A stretch of DNA of 64,000 nucleotides from Brachybacterium kimchii (GTDB lineage Bacteria > Actinomycetota > Actinomycetes > Actinomycetales > Dermabacteraceae), in contig NZ_CP097218.1 of the NCBI RefSeq assembly GCF_023373525.1, forward strand, positions 372,001-436,000, given 5' to 3'. The notes below the pieces were generated by a model. That model had not been told where the DNA came from. It worked only from the letters and a program-made list of their open reading frames with translations, and searched no databases. The first letter of the stretch is position 1. Each line of letters begins with the position of its first letter. Both the position numbers and the translations under genes were made by a program. Of the stretch, positions 10,609 through 19,485 are shown one piece after another.

Positions 10609-11079
10609 ATGGCTTCCTCCGGATCTCCGTCCCCCTCGCCCCGCGGGGGCGCTCCGCGCCCCGCCACGACGGAGGACCGACCCGGCGCGCGGCGCCTGGG
10701 AACCGTGCTGCTGGGCGCCGAGGCGCTCTGCCTGCTCCTCCTCGGCGGCTTCATGATCACACGGGTCGGCTCGCAGGACGTCGGCGCCTCCCTCGCGATC
10801 GGCCTGGCCGTGTTCATCCTGCTGTTCGCGATCGCGGTCGGCCTCGCCGCGCTCTCCCTCTCGCGCCGCGGCCGCTTCGGGCTCGGCTTCGGGGTCACCT
10901 GGCAGCTGTTCCAGGCGCTCGTCGCCGCGAGCATGCTGCGCGCCGCCATCGTGGTCGTGGGCGGGATCGGCATGCTGCTGGCCATCGCGACCTTCGTGGT
11001 GCTGCTGGCCCTCGTGCGCGCGACCCCGCTGCCCTTCGACGACGAGGAGGCGAAGGGCCGACGCGGCCCCCGCGGCTGA
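10609..11079 (+). CDS. Small integral membrane protein, function unknown
   Basis: 156 residues: a polar Ser/Pro-rich N-terminus of about 30 residues, then four predicted transmembrane helices (GTVLLGAEALCLLLLGG, ASLAIGLAVFILLFAIAVGL, FGVTWQLFQALVAASML and VVVGGIGMLLAIATFVVLLA) and a short charged tail. The start is set by the -10 hexamer 7 nt upstream, not by upstream in-frame codons that would run through the whiB1 region. Similar four-helix proteins lie near whiB1 in related genomes, but I cannot name a family. It converges on the ABC permease gene. Confidence 0.75.
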   Translation: MASSGSPSPSPRGGAPRPATTEDRPGARRLGTVLLGAEALCLLLLGGFMITRVGSQDVGASLAIGLAVFILLFAIAVGLAALSLSRRGRFGLGFGVTWQLFQALVAASMLRAAIVVVGGIGMLLAIATFVVLLALVRATPLPFDDEEAKGRRGPRG

Positions 11080-11086
11080 CGCCGCG
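11071..11086. terminator. Short GC hairpin over the stop codon
   Basis: CGCGGC, loop TGAC, GCCGCG spans the stop of the membrane-protein gene and faces the end of the ABC permease gene. Six pairs only, no T-tract; weak support. Confidence 0.3.
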
Positions 11087-11115
11087 AGGGCCGGAGGTCA
11101 CCGGGGCGCTCCCGA

Positions 11116-13611
11116 CTACTCGTCGGCCGAGGCGAGAGCCTGCGCGGGAGCCGTGCGCGCCGCACGACGGCCCGGCAGCACCGAGGCCAGCAGGCCCGCC
11201 GCGAGCGCGAGCCCGAGGACCAGTGCGATCTGCCCCCACGGGATCGTGACCTGGAGCGGGAACTGCCCGCCCAGGATCGTCGCGATCCCGAGGACCCCGT
11301 AGACCGAGCCGAGCACGATCCCGACCGCCGCTCCCACGAGGGCCAGCAGCAGGCCCTCCCAGGCGAGCATCGCGCGCATCTGGCCCCGCGTCGTGCCCAG
11401 GGCTCGCAGGAGCGCGTTCTCCCCGGTCCGCTCGATCACCCCGAGGCTCAGCGTGTTGGCGACGCCGACGAGGGCGACGAGCACGGCGACCGCGAGCAGC
11501 GCGAGGGTGATGCCCAGCAGCACCGTGAGGATCTGCCCGTACATCTCGCGCTCGACGCCGGCGGCGTCGACCTGGGCGTCCGGGGCGCCGTGCTCGGCGA
11601 GGACGTCCTGGACGCCGGAGACGATGCCCATGGCGTCCTGGCCCTCGCGCGCCGCGGAGCCCTTCTCGGCGAACGCGACGAACAGGGCGGGCTGCGCGTC
11701 CTTCCCGACGAGCGCCGTGAGGGTGCTCGGGGAGACGATCGACATCTGCAGGTTGGAGTCCACCTTCACGCGCAGCTCGTGCGAGGCGCCGTCGGCCCCG
11801 TCGATCTGGAGCACCTGGCCGTCGTGGACTCCGAAGGTCTCCGCGCGCTCCTCGCCCAGCACCACGGTGCCGTCCTCGAGGGAGTCGGCGAGATCGGGCC
11901 GGTGGGAGTCCTCGCGGATCTGCGCGGGCGTCGCCGCGTACAGGGTCATCGGCTCGTCGGCCCCGACCTCCACGTCCCCGTGCTCGGTCTCGGAGGCGTG
12001 GGCCACGCCGGGCACCTCCGACACCGCGCTGAGGGCGTCGTCGGGGAGCTTCTCGGCGGTGACGACGGAGTCGATGGGCTTGCGGCTGTCGAGCTCCGTG
12101 GTGAGCGTGGACTCGGTGGTGCGCGCGCCGACGGCCATCATCGTCATCAGCGTGGTGCCGATGAGCAGAGCCGCGACCGTCGCCGCACTGCGCCGCGGGT
12201 TGCGCGAGGTGTTCGCGCCCGCGATCCGCGCCGGCAGTCCGCCGATCCTCGCGACGAGCGCGCCCACGAAGCGGGTGAGCGGGCGCGTGAGCACCACGAG
12301 GCCCACGAGCAGTCCGGCGAAGCTCACGACCCCGCCGAGGAGCCCGATCGCGACGCCGAGGCCCACGCTGCCCGTGAAGGACACCGCGACAGCCCCGACC
12401 AGTGCCAGCAGCCCCAGGGCGACCGCCGTGAGGCTCAGGATGCCGCGCGCCCCGAGACGCCGGTCCAGGGCCGGGGGAGCGGGGCGCAGCGCCTGCAGCG
12501 GTGCGACGCGCACGGCGGCCCGCACCGGGCCGAACCCCGCGAGGACCGTGAGGGCGACACCGATGACGACGGGCACGAGCAGGGACAGCGGCGTGACCGG
12601 GACGACGAGCAGGCCGTCGAGCAGTCCGACCCCGGCGGCGGCCGCCAGCAGCGCCTGGGCGAGCAGGTGAGCGCCGAGAGTGCCGATCACCGCGCCCAGG
12701 AGCCCCACCAGGACGCTCTCGCGCAGCACCGTGCGGGCCACCTGACGGCGGGTCGCGCCGAGGGTGCGCAGGAGCGCGAGGGCGCGGGTGCGCTGGGCGA
12801 GGGTCACGGCGAAGGTGTTCGCCACCACGACCGCGCTCGTGACCAGGGCGATCACGACGAACACGACGAACACCATCGCGAGGGCGCCGAATCCCTGCAT
12901 GACCTGGGAGACGCCGTCGTCGATCGCCTGCTGGGCGGTGAGCGCGGTGAGGGAGTCCTCCTGCAGCGCGGAGACCACCTGATCGGGATCGGCGCCCGGC
13001 TCCAGCGCCGCGAGCCACGTGCTGGTCGCTCCCGGAGCGGCGAGCACGTCCCGGTTGTGGGAGTTCACGTGGACGACGGGGGTGCCGCCGAGCGCCGTGG
13101 CGGTGCCGCTCGCGCTGATGCCGGAGACGGTCAGCTCGAGGTCGCCCGGCTTGCCGTCCGTGCGCGCTTCCGCGGGGATCTCGACCTTCTGGCCGACGCC
13201 GACCCCGAGCTGCTCCGCGGCAGCCTGGTCGAGGACCACCTCGTGCGCGGAGCGCGCGTCGTGGCCGGAGGCCAGCTCGAGGGGCTCGACCTCGTGCGGG
13301 GGATCGCTCTGCTGCTGCAGGAAGGCCGTGCGGCCCGAGCCGGCGTCCAGCTGCGTGTACCCGTCGGACTGGGGCCAGACGGCGCGGGCGTGAGGGACGT
13401 CGGGAGCCGCGGGCGCGGACCCGGCGTCCTGGTCCTCGTCGCTGACGACCACGTCGGCCCCCGCATAGCGCTGCTCGACACCCGCGGAGAGGGACGTGGT
13501 CATGAGGTTCGCCGCGATGAGCATGATCGCGACGAAGCCGCTGGCGAGGCCCACGGTGATGAGCGCCGCGAGATGCCTGCGGGGCGGGGTGAGGCGGATG
13601 CGGCGGCTCAT
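11116..13611 (-). CDS. MacB/FtsX-type ABC transporter permease
   Basis: 831-residue permease of the MacB/LolE class: an N-terminal membrane helix (about 12-35), a large extracytoplasmic domain (about 50-230), three helices, a second central set of helices, a second extracytoplasmic domain (about 430-680) and three final helices. Two FtsX-like domains each carry the ALLRTLGATRRQ / ALLRALGTTRGQ coupling motif. The duplicated layout fits actinobacterial mechanotransmission exporters that act on lipids, peptides or antibiotics. Coupled by ATGA to its ATPase and downstream of a two-component pair, suggesting induction by envelope stress (inference). The ATG at 13611 is chosen because of this overlap. 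Confidence 0.9.
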   Translation of the reverse strand: MSRRIRLTPPRRHLAALITVGLASGFVAIMLIAANLMTTSLSAGVEQRYAGADVVVSDEDQDAGSAPAAPDVPHARAVWPQSDGYTQLDAGSGRTAFLQQQSDPPHEVEPLELASGHDARSAHEVVLDQAAAEQLGVGVGQKVEIPAEARTDGKPGDLELTVSGISASGTATALGGTPVVHVNSHNRDVLAAPGATSTWLAALEPGADPDQVVSALQEDSLTALTAQQAIDDGVSQVMQGFGALAMVFVVFVVIALVTSAVVVANTFAVTLAQRTRALALLRTLGATRRQVARTVLRESVLVGLLGAVIGTLGAHLLAQALLAAAAGVGLLDGLLVVPVTPLSLLVPVVIGVALTVLAGFGPVRAAVRVAPLQALRPAPPALDRRLGARGILSLTAVALGLLALVGAVAVSFTGSVGLGVAIGLLGGVVSFAGLLVGLVVLTRPLTRFVGALVARIGGLPARIAGANTSRNPRRSAATVAALLIGTTLMTMMAVGARTTESTLTTELDSRKPIDSVVTAEKLPDDALSAVSEVPGVAHASETEHGDVEVGADEPMTLYAATPAQIREDSHRPDLADSLEDGTVVLGEERAETFGVHDGQVLQIDGADGASHELRVKVDSNLQMSIVSPSTLTALVGKDAQPALFVAFAEKGSAAREGQDAMGIVSGVQDVLAEHGAPDAQVDAAGVEREMYGQILTVLLGITLALLAVAVLVALVGVANTLSLGVIERTGENALLRALGTTRGQMRAMLAWEGLLLALVGAAVGIVLGSVYGVLGIATILGGQFPLQVTIPWGQIALVLGLALAAGLLASVLPGRRAARTAPAQALASADE

Positions 13612-14414
13612 CGCAGCACCTCGTCGGCGCTGATGCGGCCGTCGGCCAGGGAGATGATGCGGTCGGCCCGCTCGGCGGCGTCGCGCTCGTGGGTGACCAT
13701 GACGACGCTCTGCCCGAACTCGTCGACGCTCACGCGCAGGAAGTCCAGGACCTCCTCGGTGGTCGTCGAGTCGAGGTTGCCCGTGGGCTCGTCGGCGAAG
13801 ACGACGGCGGGGGAGGTGACCAGCGCCCGCGCGATCGCCACGCGCTGGATCTGCCCGCCCGAGAGCTGCGAGGGCAGATGGTCCAGGCGGTCGCCGATGC
13901 CGAAGGCGCCGGTGATGGTGTCCAGCCAGGCGCGGTCCGCGCGGCGGCCGGCGAGGTCGAGCGGCAGCAGGATGTTCTGCTCCGCCGTGAGCATGGGCAG
14001 CAGGTTGAAGGACTGGAAGACGAAGCCGATGCGGTCGCGGCGCAGACGGGTCAGCGCGTCGTCGCCGAGGCCGGTGATCTCGGTGCCGTCGATCTCGATC
14101 GAGCCCGCGTCGACCGCGTCCAGACCGGCGAGCACGTGGAGGAGCGTCGACTTCCCCGAGCCCGAGGGGCCCATGATCGCGGTGAACCCTCCGCGGGCGA
14201 TGTCCACGTCGACGCCGTCGAGCGCCCGCACGACGCTCTCGCCCCTCCCGTAGGACTTGCGCAGACCGCGCGCCCGCAGGACGGCGTCGGGCGTCGCCGG
14301 CTCGGGACCGGTCGCGGTCGTCGCGTGCGCGGCAGGGGAGGCAGGAGCGGTCGGGGCGTCGGCCGAGGAGGGGTCCGCCGCGGCGGCCCGGTGGTGAGGA
14401 GCGGGGGAGTGCAT
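13608..14414 (-). CDS. MacB/LolD-type ABC transporter ATPase
   Basis: 268 residues. A 45-residue Ala/Pro/Thr-rich leader precedes the ABC domain. Walker A GPSGSGKST is near residue 82, the Q-loop is in FVFQSFNLLPMLTAEQNI, the signature is LSGGQIQRVAIARAL and Walker B is VVFADEPTGNLDS, ending with the H-loop VMVTHE. Its four-residue overlap with the permease gene makes them one transporter. A downstream ATG could give a shorter protein, because the leader is not conserved in type. The gene follows the response regulator gene by about 190 nt on the same strand. Confidence 0.92.
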   Translation of the reverse strand: MHSPAPHHRAAAADPSSADAPTAPASPAAHATTATGPEPATPDAVLRARGLRKSYGRGESVVRALDGVDVDIARGGFTAIMGPSGSGKSTLLHVLAGLDAVDAGSIEIDGTEITGLGDDALTRLRRDRIGFVFQSFNLLPMLTAEQNILLPLDLAGRRADRAWLDTITGAFGIGDRLDHLPSQLSGGQIQRVAIARALVTSPAVVFADEPTGNLDSTTTEEVLDFLRVSVDEFGQSVVMVTHERDAAERADRIISLADGRISADEVLR

Positions 14415-14603
14415 GGAGTTCCTCCGTGGGTCGGGGCGAGGGCGGTTCCCTCGCGACGGCGTCCCGGCTGCGGCGGGACATCACGATCCTCTCCGCGCTG
14501 CAGGGGGCGCGTCGTCAGCGCCCGGTCGCCCCTGCCCCGCGCGCCGCCCGACCCCGGTCGGGCAGGACCCTCCGCCCTGGGTATGACGCCGCTCCGGACA
14601 GGG

Positions 14604-15335
14604 TCAGGATCCGGGCGTGACCAGCCCGGACTCGAAGGCGATGATGACGGCCTGCACGCGGTCGCGGGCATGCAGCTTGGCGAGCACGCGGCCCACATGG
14701 GTCTTCACGGTGGCCTCGGCGACGAAGAGCTCCGCGCCGATCTCCTGGTTGGAGAAGCCGCGCGCCATCAGGGCGAGCACCTCCCGCTCGCGCTCGGTGA
14801 GGGCTTCGAGGACCGAGTCGTCGCGGTCCTCGGGCGGCGGGGTGCTCACCATCTGCGCCATCAGCCGGCGCGTGGCCGACGGAGCGATCACGGCGTCCCC
14901 GCGGTGCACGGTGCGGATCGCCGCGAGCAGCTCCTCGGGCTGGGCGTCCTTGAGCAGGAAGCCGCTCGCGCCCGCCCGGATCGCCGCCATCACGTAGTCG
15001 TCGATGTCGAAGGTCGTGAGCACCACGATCTTCGGCGCCCTGCCCTCCGGGGCCTCCTCGAGGATCTGCCGCGTGGCCTCGATGCCGTCGAGCCGGGGCA
15101 TGCGCACGTCCATGAGCACGACGTCCACCCGATGCGAGCGCAGCTGCTCGACCGCCTCGGCGCCGTCGGCGCTCTGCAGGGCGACCTCGAGGTCGCCCTG
15201 GGAGTCGATGACCATCGCGAATCCGGCGCGAACGAGCGGCTGGTCGTCGACCAGGGCGATCCGCAGGGGGCGATCGGCCGACGGCTCGAAGGCCGGGTCC
15301 GGCGTCTGCTCGGGGGTGTGCTCCGGTGACATCAT
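14604..15335 (-). CDS. NarL/LuxR-family response regulator
   Basis: 243 residues: a receiver domain (about 24-145; acidic pocket DDQ, phospho-acceptor Asp in VVLMDVRMPRLDG, switch Thr in VLTTF, Lys in FLLKDA) and a LuxR-type HTH (about 175-240; LTEREREVLALMARGFSNQE ... VKTHVGRVLAKL). The ATG at 15335 overlaps the kinase stop (ATGATG), and AAGGA lies 7 nt upstream, so kinase and regulator are coupled. Probable targets are the ABC genes just downstream, in line with LiaR/DesR-type systems; that is inference from position. Confidence 0.93.
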   Translation of the reverse strand: MMSPEHTPEQTPDPAFEPSADRPLRIALVDDQPLVRAGFAMVIDSQGDLEVALQSADGAEAVEQLRSHRVDVVLMDVRMPRLDGIEATRQILEEAPEGRAPKIVVLTTFDIDDYVMAAIRAGASGFLLKDAQPEELLAAIRTVHRGDAVIAPSATRRLMAQMVSTPPPEDRDDSVLEALTEREREVLALMARGFSNQEIGAELFVAEATVKTHVGRVLAKLHARDRVQAVIIAFESGLVTPGS

Positions 15336-16588
15336 CGGGTCCTTCCGTTCAGGGGGATGCGCACGCTCACCCGGTACCCGCCCGCGGGCAGGGGACCGGT
15401 GTGCAGGGTGCCGCGGAACATGTTGACGCGCTCGCGCATGCCGGTGAGGCCGTGCCCGAGCCCGTCGGACTGGGGGTCCACGCCCTGCCCGTCGTCCTCG
15501 ACGTCCAGGGAGAGCAGGGAGTCGTCGCGACGCAGGGACACGCGGGCGGAGGCACCGGGGCCGGCGTGCTTCATGACGTTGGTGAGGGCCTCCTGGACCA
15601 CGCGGTACAGGGTGAGCCCCATCGGTCCGGGCAGGTCCGAGACCTCGCCCTCGTGCGCGAGCTCGACCGACAGGCCCGCCGCGCGCACCTGGTCCACGAG
15701 CTCGTCGAGCGAGGCGAGGCCGGGCTGGGGGCCGAGGTCCTGGGCGTCGTCGCTGCGGAGCACGCCCAGCAGGCTCCGCATGTCGGCCAGGGCGCGCCGC
15801 CCGGTGCTGCCGATCGTCTCGAGCACGTCGGTGGCCTTGCTGGGGTCCTGGGAGGCGACGAAGCGTCCGCCGTCGGCCTGGGCGATGATGACCGAGAGCG
15901 AATGGGCGACCACGTCGTGCATCTCGCGGGCGATGCGGGCGCGCTCGTCGGCCACGGCGAGGCGGGTGCGCTGCTCCCGCTCGCGAACGGCCTGCGCGGC
16001 GGCCTCGCGGGCCATGCGCAGCTGATCCACGCGCACCCTCTGGTAGCGGCCGGTCGCCCAGGTGGCGAGCACGAGCGCGCATCCGAACATGAACACGACG
16101 AAGCTCGCGATGATCTGCAGGTACCAGACCTCACCGTTCCCGAGCACGAACGCAAGCGCCACCGACTGCAGGAGTGCGCCGACGAAGCCGCCGATCAGGG
16201 CGAGCGTCGGCACCCGGCCGCGCCCGTGCACGGTCGCGCAGTACAGGGCGTAGAAGATCATCACGTCGCCCAGGACGAGCACCATCCCGAGCAGGAAGTG
16301 CACGATGGCGAGGAGTGCGATCGCGAGGGTCGCCCAGCCCGTGCGGGTGCGCAGGAACGCCCCGGCGACGAACATCGGGATCGACCAGATCAGCCAGCCG
16401 TCCACGGACATCGACGGCACCAGCGGCAGCGATCCCAGCACGAGCAGCAGGGCGATGCCGCCGAAGAGCACGCCGTCCACGATCTGGGGGTGCGTGGCGA
16501 GCCAGCGGAAGGGCGCGTCGAGCCGGGTCGGCGGCGGGTCCACCGGCTCGGGGGCGGTCCGGCCCTCGGGAGGCGGGGAGATGGTCAT
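15332..16588 (-). CDS. HisKA_3-type membrane sensor histidine kinase
   Basis: 418 residues. Five to six transmembrane helices fill residues about 38-185. A linker is followed by the HisKA_3 motif DERARIAREMHDVVAHSLSV (phospho-acceptor His in MHD) and a HATPase domain with YRVVQEALTNVMKHAGPG and DDGQG / GHGLTGMRERV. There is almost no extracytoplasmic loop, so it probably senses a signal in the membrane, as DesK/LiaS-type intramembrane kinases do. The start is supported by TAGGCT 6 nt upstream of the ATG, i.e. a leaderless mRNA. Confidence 0.93.
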   Translation of the reverse strand: MTISPPPEGRTAPEPVDPPPTRLDAPFRWLATHPQIVDGVLFGGIALLLVLGSLPLVPSMSVDGWLIWSIPMFVAGAFLRTRTGWATLAIALLAIVHFLLGMVLVLGDVMIFYALYCATVHGRGRVPTLALIGGFVGALLQSVALAFVLGNGEVWYLQIIASFVVFMFGCALVLATWATGRYQRVRVDQLRMAREAAAQAVREREQRTRLAVADERARIAREMHDVVAHSLSVIIAQADGGRFVASQDPSKATDVLETIGSTGRRALADMRSLLGVLRSDDAQDLGPQPGLASLDELVDQVRAAGLSVELAHEGEVSDLPGPMGLTLYRVVQEALTNVMKHAGPGASARVSLRRDDSLLSLDVEDDGQGVDPQSDGLGHGLTGMRERVNMFRGTLHTGPLPAGGYRVSVRIPLNGRTR

Positions 16589-16594
16589 GGCCAG

Positions 16595-16600
16595 AGCCTA
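16595..16600 (-). promoter_or_regulatory. -10 hexamer TAGGCT of the kinase-regulator operon
   Basis: On the minus strand TAGGCT ends 6 nt before the ATG at 16588; no ribosome site. Confidence 0.5.
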
Positions 16601-16682
16601 GGTTCCCGGGGCCGACGGGGCGTCCGCCCGCGGGCGGAAGCCCGCCGCAGCGGATCCGCCCGGGGGCGGAGCGGGGACGGGG

Positions 16683-17927
16683 TCAGCGGTCCGCGCCGTC
16701 GGCCGCATCGGAGGAGCCGGACGGTACCTCGTGGTCCTCGCCGCCGGCTCCCGCGGCGGTGGGGTCCTCGGCGTCGTCGGCGCTCTGCGCAGGGATCGAT
16801 CCCGTGGGGTTCCGCGGGACGATGCGGGCGTTCTCACCGGTGTAGGAGTCCTGGTCGCGGTGGAGGTTCTGCAGGCGCAGGTCGCGGCCGGCGTCGACGA
16901 CCTTCTCGTACTTCGCCTCCTTCTTCTCCGCGCCCTTCTCCCCGCGCATCGGCACCTCGAAGCCGTTCTCAGCTGGCAGGCCCGCCTGCAGCTCCTTCGC
17001 GCGCTCGTACTCGGCGTCGACCTCGGCGCCCAGGATGATCACGATGTTCATCACCCAGAGGGCGAACAGGATCGCCATCACGCCGCCGATCGCGCCGTAG
17101 CTCGAGTAGCTCGCGAAGGTGCTCATGTAGATCGAGAGGACCACCGCGGCCACCGCGATGCCGATGATCGCGAAGACGCCGCCGGGGGAGATCAGCCGGA
17201 AGGGCTTGGCGATGTTCGGGGCCGCCCAGTACAGCACCGAGACCAGCACGAACATGAGGACCACGATGACGGGCCACTTGAGCCATGCCCAGAGCGGCAG
17301 GAAGGAGGTCACGAGGAACTCGACGAAGCCGGTCATGTGCAGCGGCTCGGCGATCGGCCGCAGCAGGCTCTCGGCGATGGTGGCGTTGAGCATGAAGGAG
17401 ATGCCGATGACCAGGAGGCCGATGACCAGGCCCGCGGTGACCGCGAGCATGCCGAGGTTGAAGCGCACGGGGTTGCGCCCCTCGGGGATCTCGTAGATCC
17501 GGTTGGCGACCCGGGAGAACGCCTTCACGTAGGCCGAGGCGGACCAGAGGGCGACGGCGATGCCGATGACCAGAGCGATGATGCCGCCGGAGGCCTTGCC
17601 CATGAGGCTCTGGAGCGTGGTGTTCACGAGCGTCTTGAGGGTGTCGGGGTCGCCGAGCTGCTGGCCGAGACCAGAGTTCATCACGGCGTCGGTGACGAGC
17701 TTGGCGATCTGATCCTTGATGCTCGAGAGCACGAGCGCGGCCAGAGAGAACACGGCGAGGAGCATCGGCGCGATCGAGAGCACCATGAAGTAGGTGAGCT
17801 TCGCGGCCTGGTCGGTGCCGCCGTCGCGCCCGAACTCGCTGAGGACGCGCTTGATCATGTACATGATCGCGGGGCGCTTGAGGCGCACCTTCTCGTCCTC
17901 GGCGGTGCCGCTGGGGTTCTCGGCCAT
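16683..17927 (-). CDS. YihY/BrkB-family inner membrane protein
   Basis: 414 residues with six transmembrane helices between about 42 and 310, including the family pattern LTYFMVLSIAPMLLAVFSL at the first helix, WSASAYVKAFSRVANRIYE after the third and GAIGGVMAILFALWVMNIVI near the last. The final 100 residues are charged and probably cytoplasmic. The family was once misannotated as RNase BN; its role is unknown, with transport of small molecules proposed. GGAGG lies 6 nt before the ATG at 17927. Single gene, divergent from the tad operon. Confidence 0.93.
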   Translation of the reverse strand: MAENPSGTAEDEKVRLKRPAIMYMIKRVLSEFGRDGGTDQAAKLTYFMVLSIAPMLLAVFSLAALVLSSIKDQIAKLVTDAVMNSGLGQQLGDPDTLKTLVNTTLQSLMGKASGGIIALVIGIAVALWSASAYVKAFSRVANRIYEIPEGRNPVRFNLGMLAVTAGLVIGLLVIGISFMLNATIAESLLRPIAEPLHMTGFVEFLVTSFLPLWAWLKWPVIVVLMFVLVSVLYWAAPNIAKPFRLISPGGVFAIIGIAVAAVVLSIYMSTFASYSSYGAIGGVMAILFALWVMNIVIILGAEVDAEYERAKELQAGLPAENGFEVPMRGEKGAEKKEAKYEKVVDAGRDLRLQNLHRDQDSYTGENARIVPRNPTGSIPAQSADDAEDPTAAGAGGEDHEVPSGSSDAADGADR

Positions 17928-18255
17928 CGTTGCCTCCGCGGGAATCAGGGGGAAGGGACGCGCCCATCGTGCCACGGGAAGCCGTCGCGACCGGCGCGAA
18001 CACGGTGAGCGTGCGCCCGGCACGAAGAATGTGGGGCCTCTCTGGGGCTCGCGGAGCGGCGCACACCCCGCACATCGGCCCGGGCGTCATCGTCTTCCAC
18101 CACGATCGCTGCCCCTGCGCGCCCCTGCCCGAAGTTGTCCACATCGGCGGGCCTGCAATTCCCAGACCCCGTACAGTATCCAGCGTTGAGAGGCGCATCA
18201 CGGATCCGTGCCGCGCCCGAGGGGCACGCGCACACGGAGCAACGAAGGGGACCGG
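17928..18255. other. 328-nt divergent intergenic region yihY / tadA
   Basis: No gene seen. It holds the ribosome site of yihY at its left end. A probable -10 (TACAGT, 18172-18177) for the tad operon lies near the right end. A leader of about 70 nt containing a hairpin (CGTGCC 18207-18212 with GGCACG 18223-18228) lies before tadA. Confidence 0.6.
18172..18177 (+). promoter_or_regulatory. Possible -10 (TACAGT) of the tad operon
   Basis: TACAGT about 78 nt upstream of the tadA ATG. No -35 at proper spacing, so a dedicated sigma factor or activator may be needed. Confidence 0.4.
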
Positions 18256-19485
18256 ATGGAAGCGGCGGCCATCATCGAGGCCGAGGCCAGGGAGCTGATC
18301 AGGCGGCGGGGTCTCGACGCCCGCGCCGATCAGCTCGAACCCCTCATCCGTGAGGTCGTCACCGACTACGACCAGCGCTCGGCTGGAGGCGCCGTCCCCG
18401 TCGTCCGCGATGCGGAGACCGTGGTCGCGGAGGTCGCCGCGAGGATCGGCGGCTTCGGCCCGCTCCAGGAGTTCCTCGACGATCCCGAGGTCGAGGAGAT
18501 CTGGGTGAACTCACCCAGCGAGATCTTCTGCGCCCGCTCCGGGCGCAGCGAGCTGACGCCCGTGGTCCTCACCGACGACGAGGTCCGCGGAATCGTCGAG
18601 CGCATGCTCGTGAGCTCCGGTCGGCGCCTGGACCTCAGCTCGCCGTTCGTGGACGCCCTCATGCCCGACGGCAGCCGACTGCACGTGCTCATCCCTCCGA
18701 TCTCCCGCAAGCACTGGTCGGTGAACATCCGCAAGTTCGTCGCCCGCGCGCACGACATGCGCGACCTGGTGGCGCTCGGCTCCCTCACCCCGCAGGCCGC
18801 CGACTTCCTCGACGGCGCCGTCGCCGCCGGGCTCAACGTGATCGTTTCGGGGGCGACCGGGGCCGGGAAGACGACGATGCTCAACTGCCTGGCCGCCGCG
18901 ATAGGTCCCCGCGAGCGCGTGGTCACCATCGAGGAGGTGTTCGAGCTCGACCTGCGCCTGCGGGACGTCGTCGGCATGCAAACCCGACAGCCGAACCTCG
19001 AGGGCACCGGAGAGGTCACGCTGCGTCGCCTGGTGAAGGAGGCGCTGCGCATGCGACCCAGCCGCATCGTCGTCGGGGAGGTCCGCGAGGCGGAGAGCCT
19101 CGACATGCTCATCGCGCTCAACAGCGGACTGCCAGGGCTCGCGAGCATCCACGCGAACTCCGCGCGCGACGCCGTCACCAAGCTGTGCACGCTGCCGCTG
19201 CTCGCCGGGGAGAACGTCTCCAGCCGCTTCGTCGTGCCCACCGTCGCCAGCTGCATCGACCTCGTCGTCCACCTCGACATCCTGCCCGGAGGCCAGCGCC
19301 AGGTGCGCGAGATCGCCGCCCTGCCCGGTCGCACGGAGGAGGGTGTCGTCGAGATCGCCGACATCTTCCACCGCAGCGGCGACGGCCGGCTCGAGCGGGG
19401 CGAGGGGTACCCGCCGCACGCCGAGCGCTTCGAGCGCGCGGGCCTGGACCTCGGCCGCCTGCTCGGGACGAAGGAGCGCGCATGA
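18256..19485 (+). CDS. tadA: TadA/CpaF-type pilus assembly ATPase
   Basis: 409-residue secretion ATPase that powers Tad (Flp) pilus assembly. An N-terminal domain (about 1-170) is followed by the RecA-like domain: Walker A GATGAGKTT at residues 199-207, the Asp box RVVTIEEVFELDL, Walker B PSRIVVGEVREAE and the His box GLASIHANSARD. The ATG at 18256 is preceded by GAAGGGG at 5 nt. An in-frame codon 16 residues earlier lacks a site. It heads an operon of seven genes that overlap or nearly touch. Confidence 0.95.
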   Translation: MEAAAIIEAEARELIRRRGLDARADQLEPLIREVVTDYDQRSAGGAVPVVRDAETVVAEVAARIGGFGPLQEFLDDPEVEEIWVNSPSEIFCARSGRSELTPVVLTDDEVRGIVERMLVSSGRRLDLSSPFVDALMPDGSRLHVLIPPISRKHWSVNIRKFVARAHDMRDLVALGSLTPQAADFLDGAVAAGLNVIVSGATGAGKTTMLNCLAAAIGPRERVVTIEEVFELDLRLRDVVGMQTRQPNLEGTGEVTLRRLVKEALRMRPSRIVVGEVREAESLDMLIALNSGLPGLASIHANSARDAVTKLCTLPLLAGENVSSRFVVPTVASCIDLVVHLDILPGGQRQVREIAALPGRTEEGVVEIADIFHRSGDGRLERGEGYPPHAERFERAGLDLGRLLGTKERA

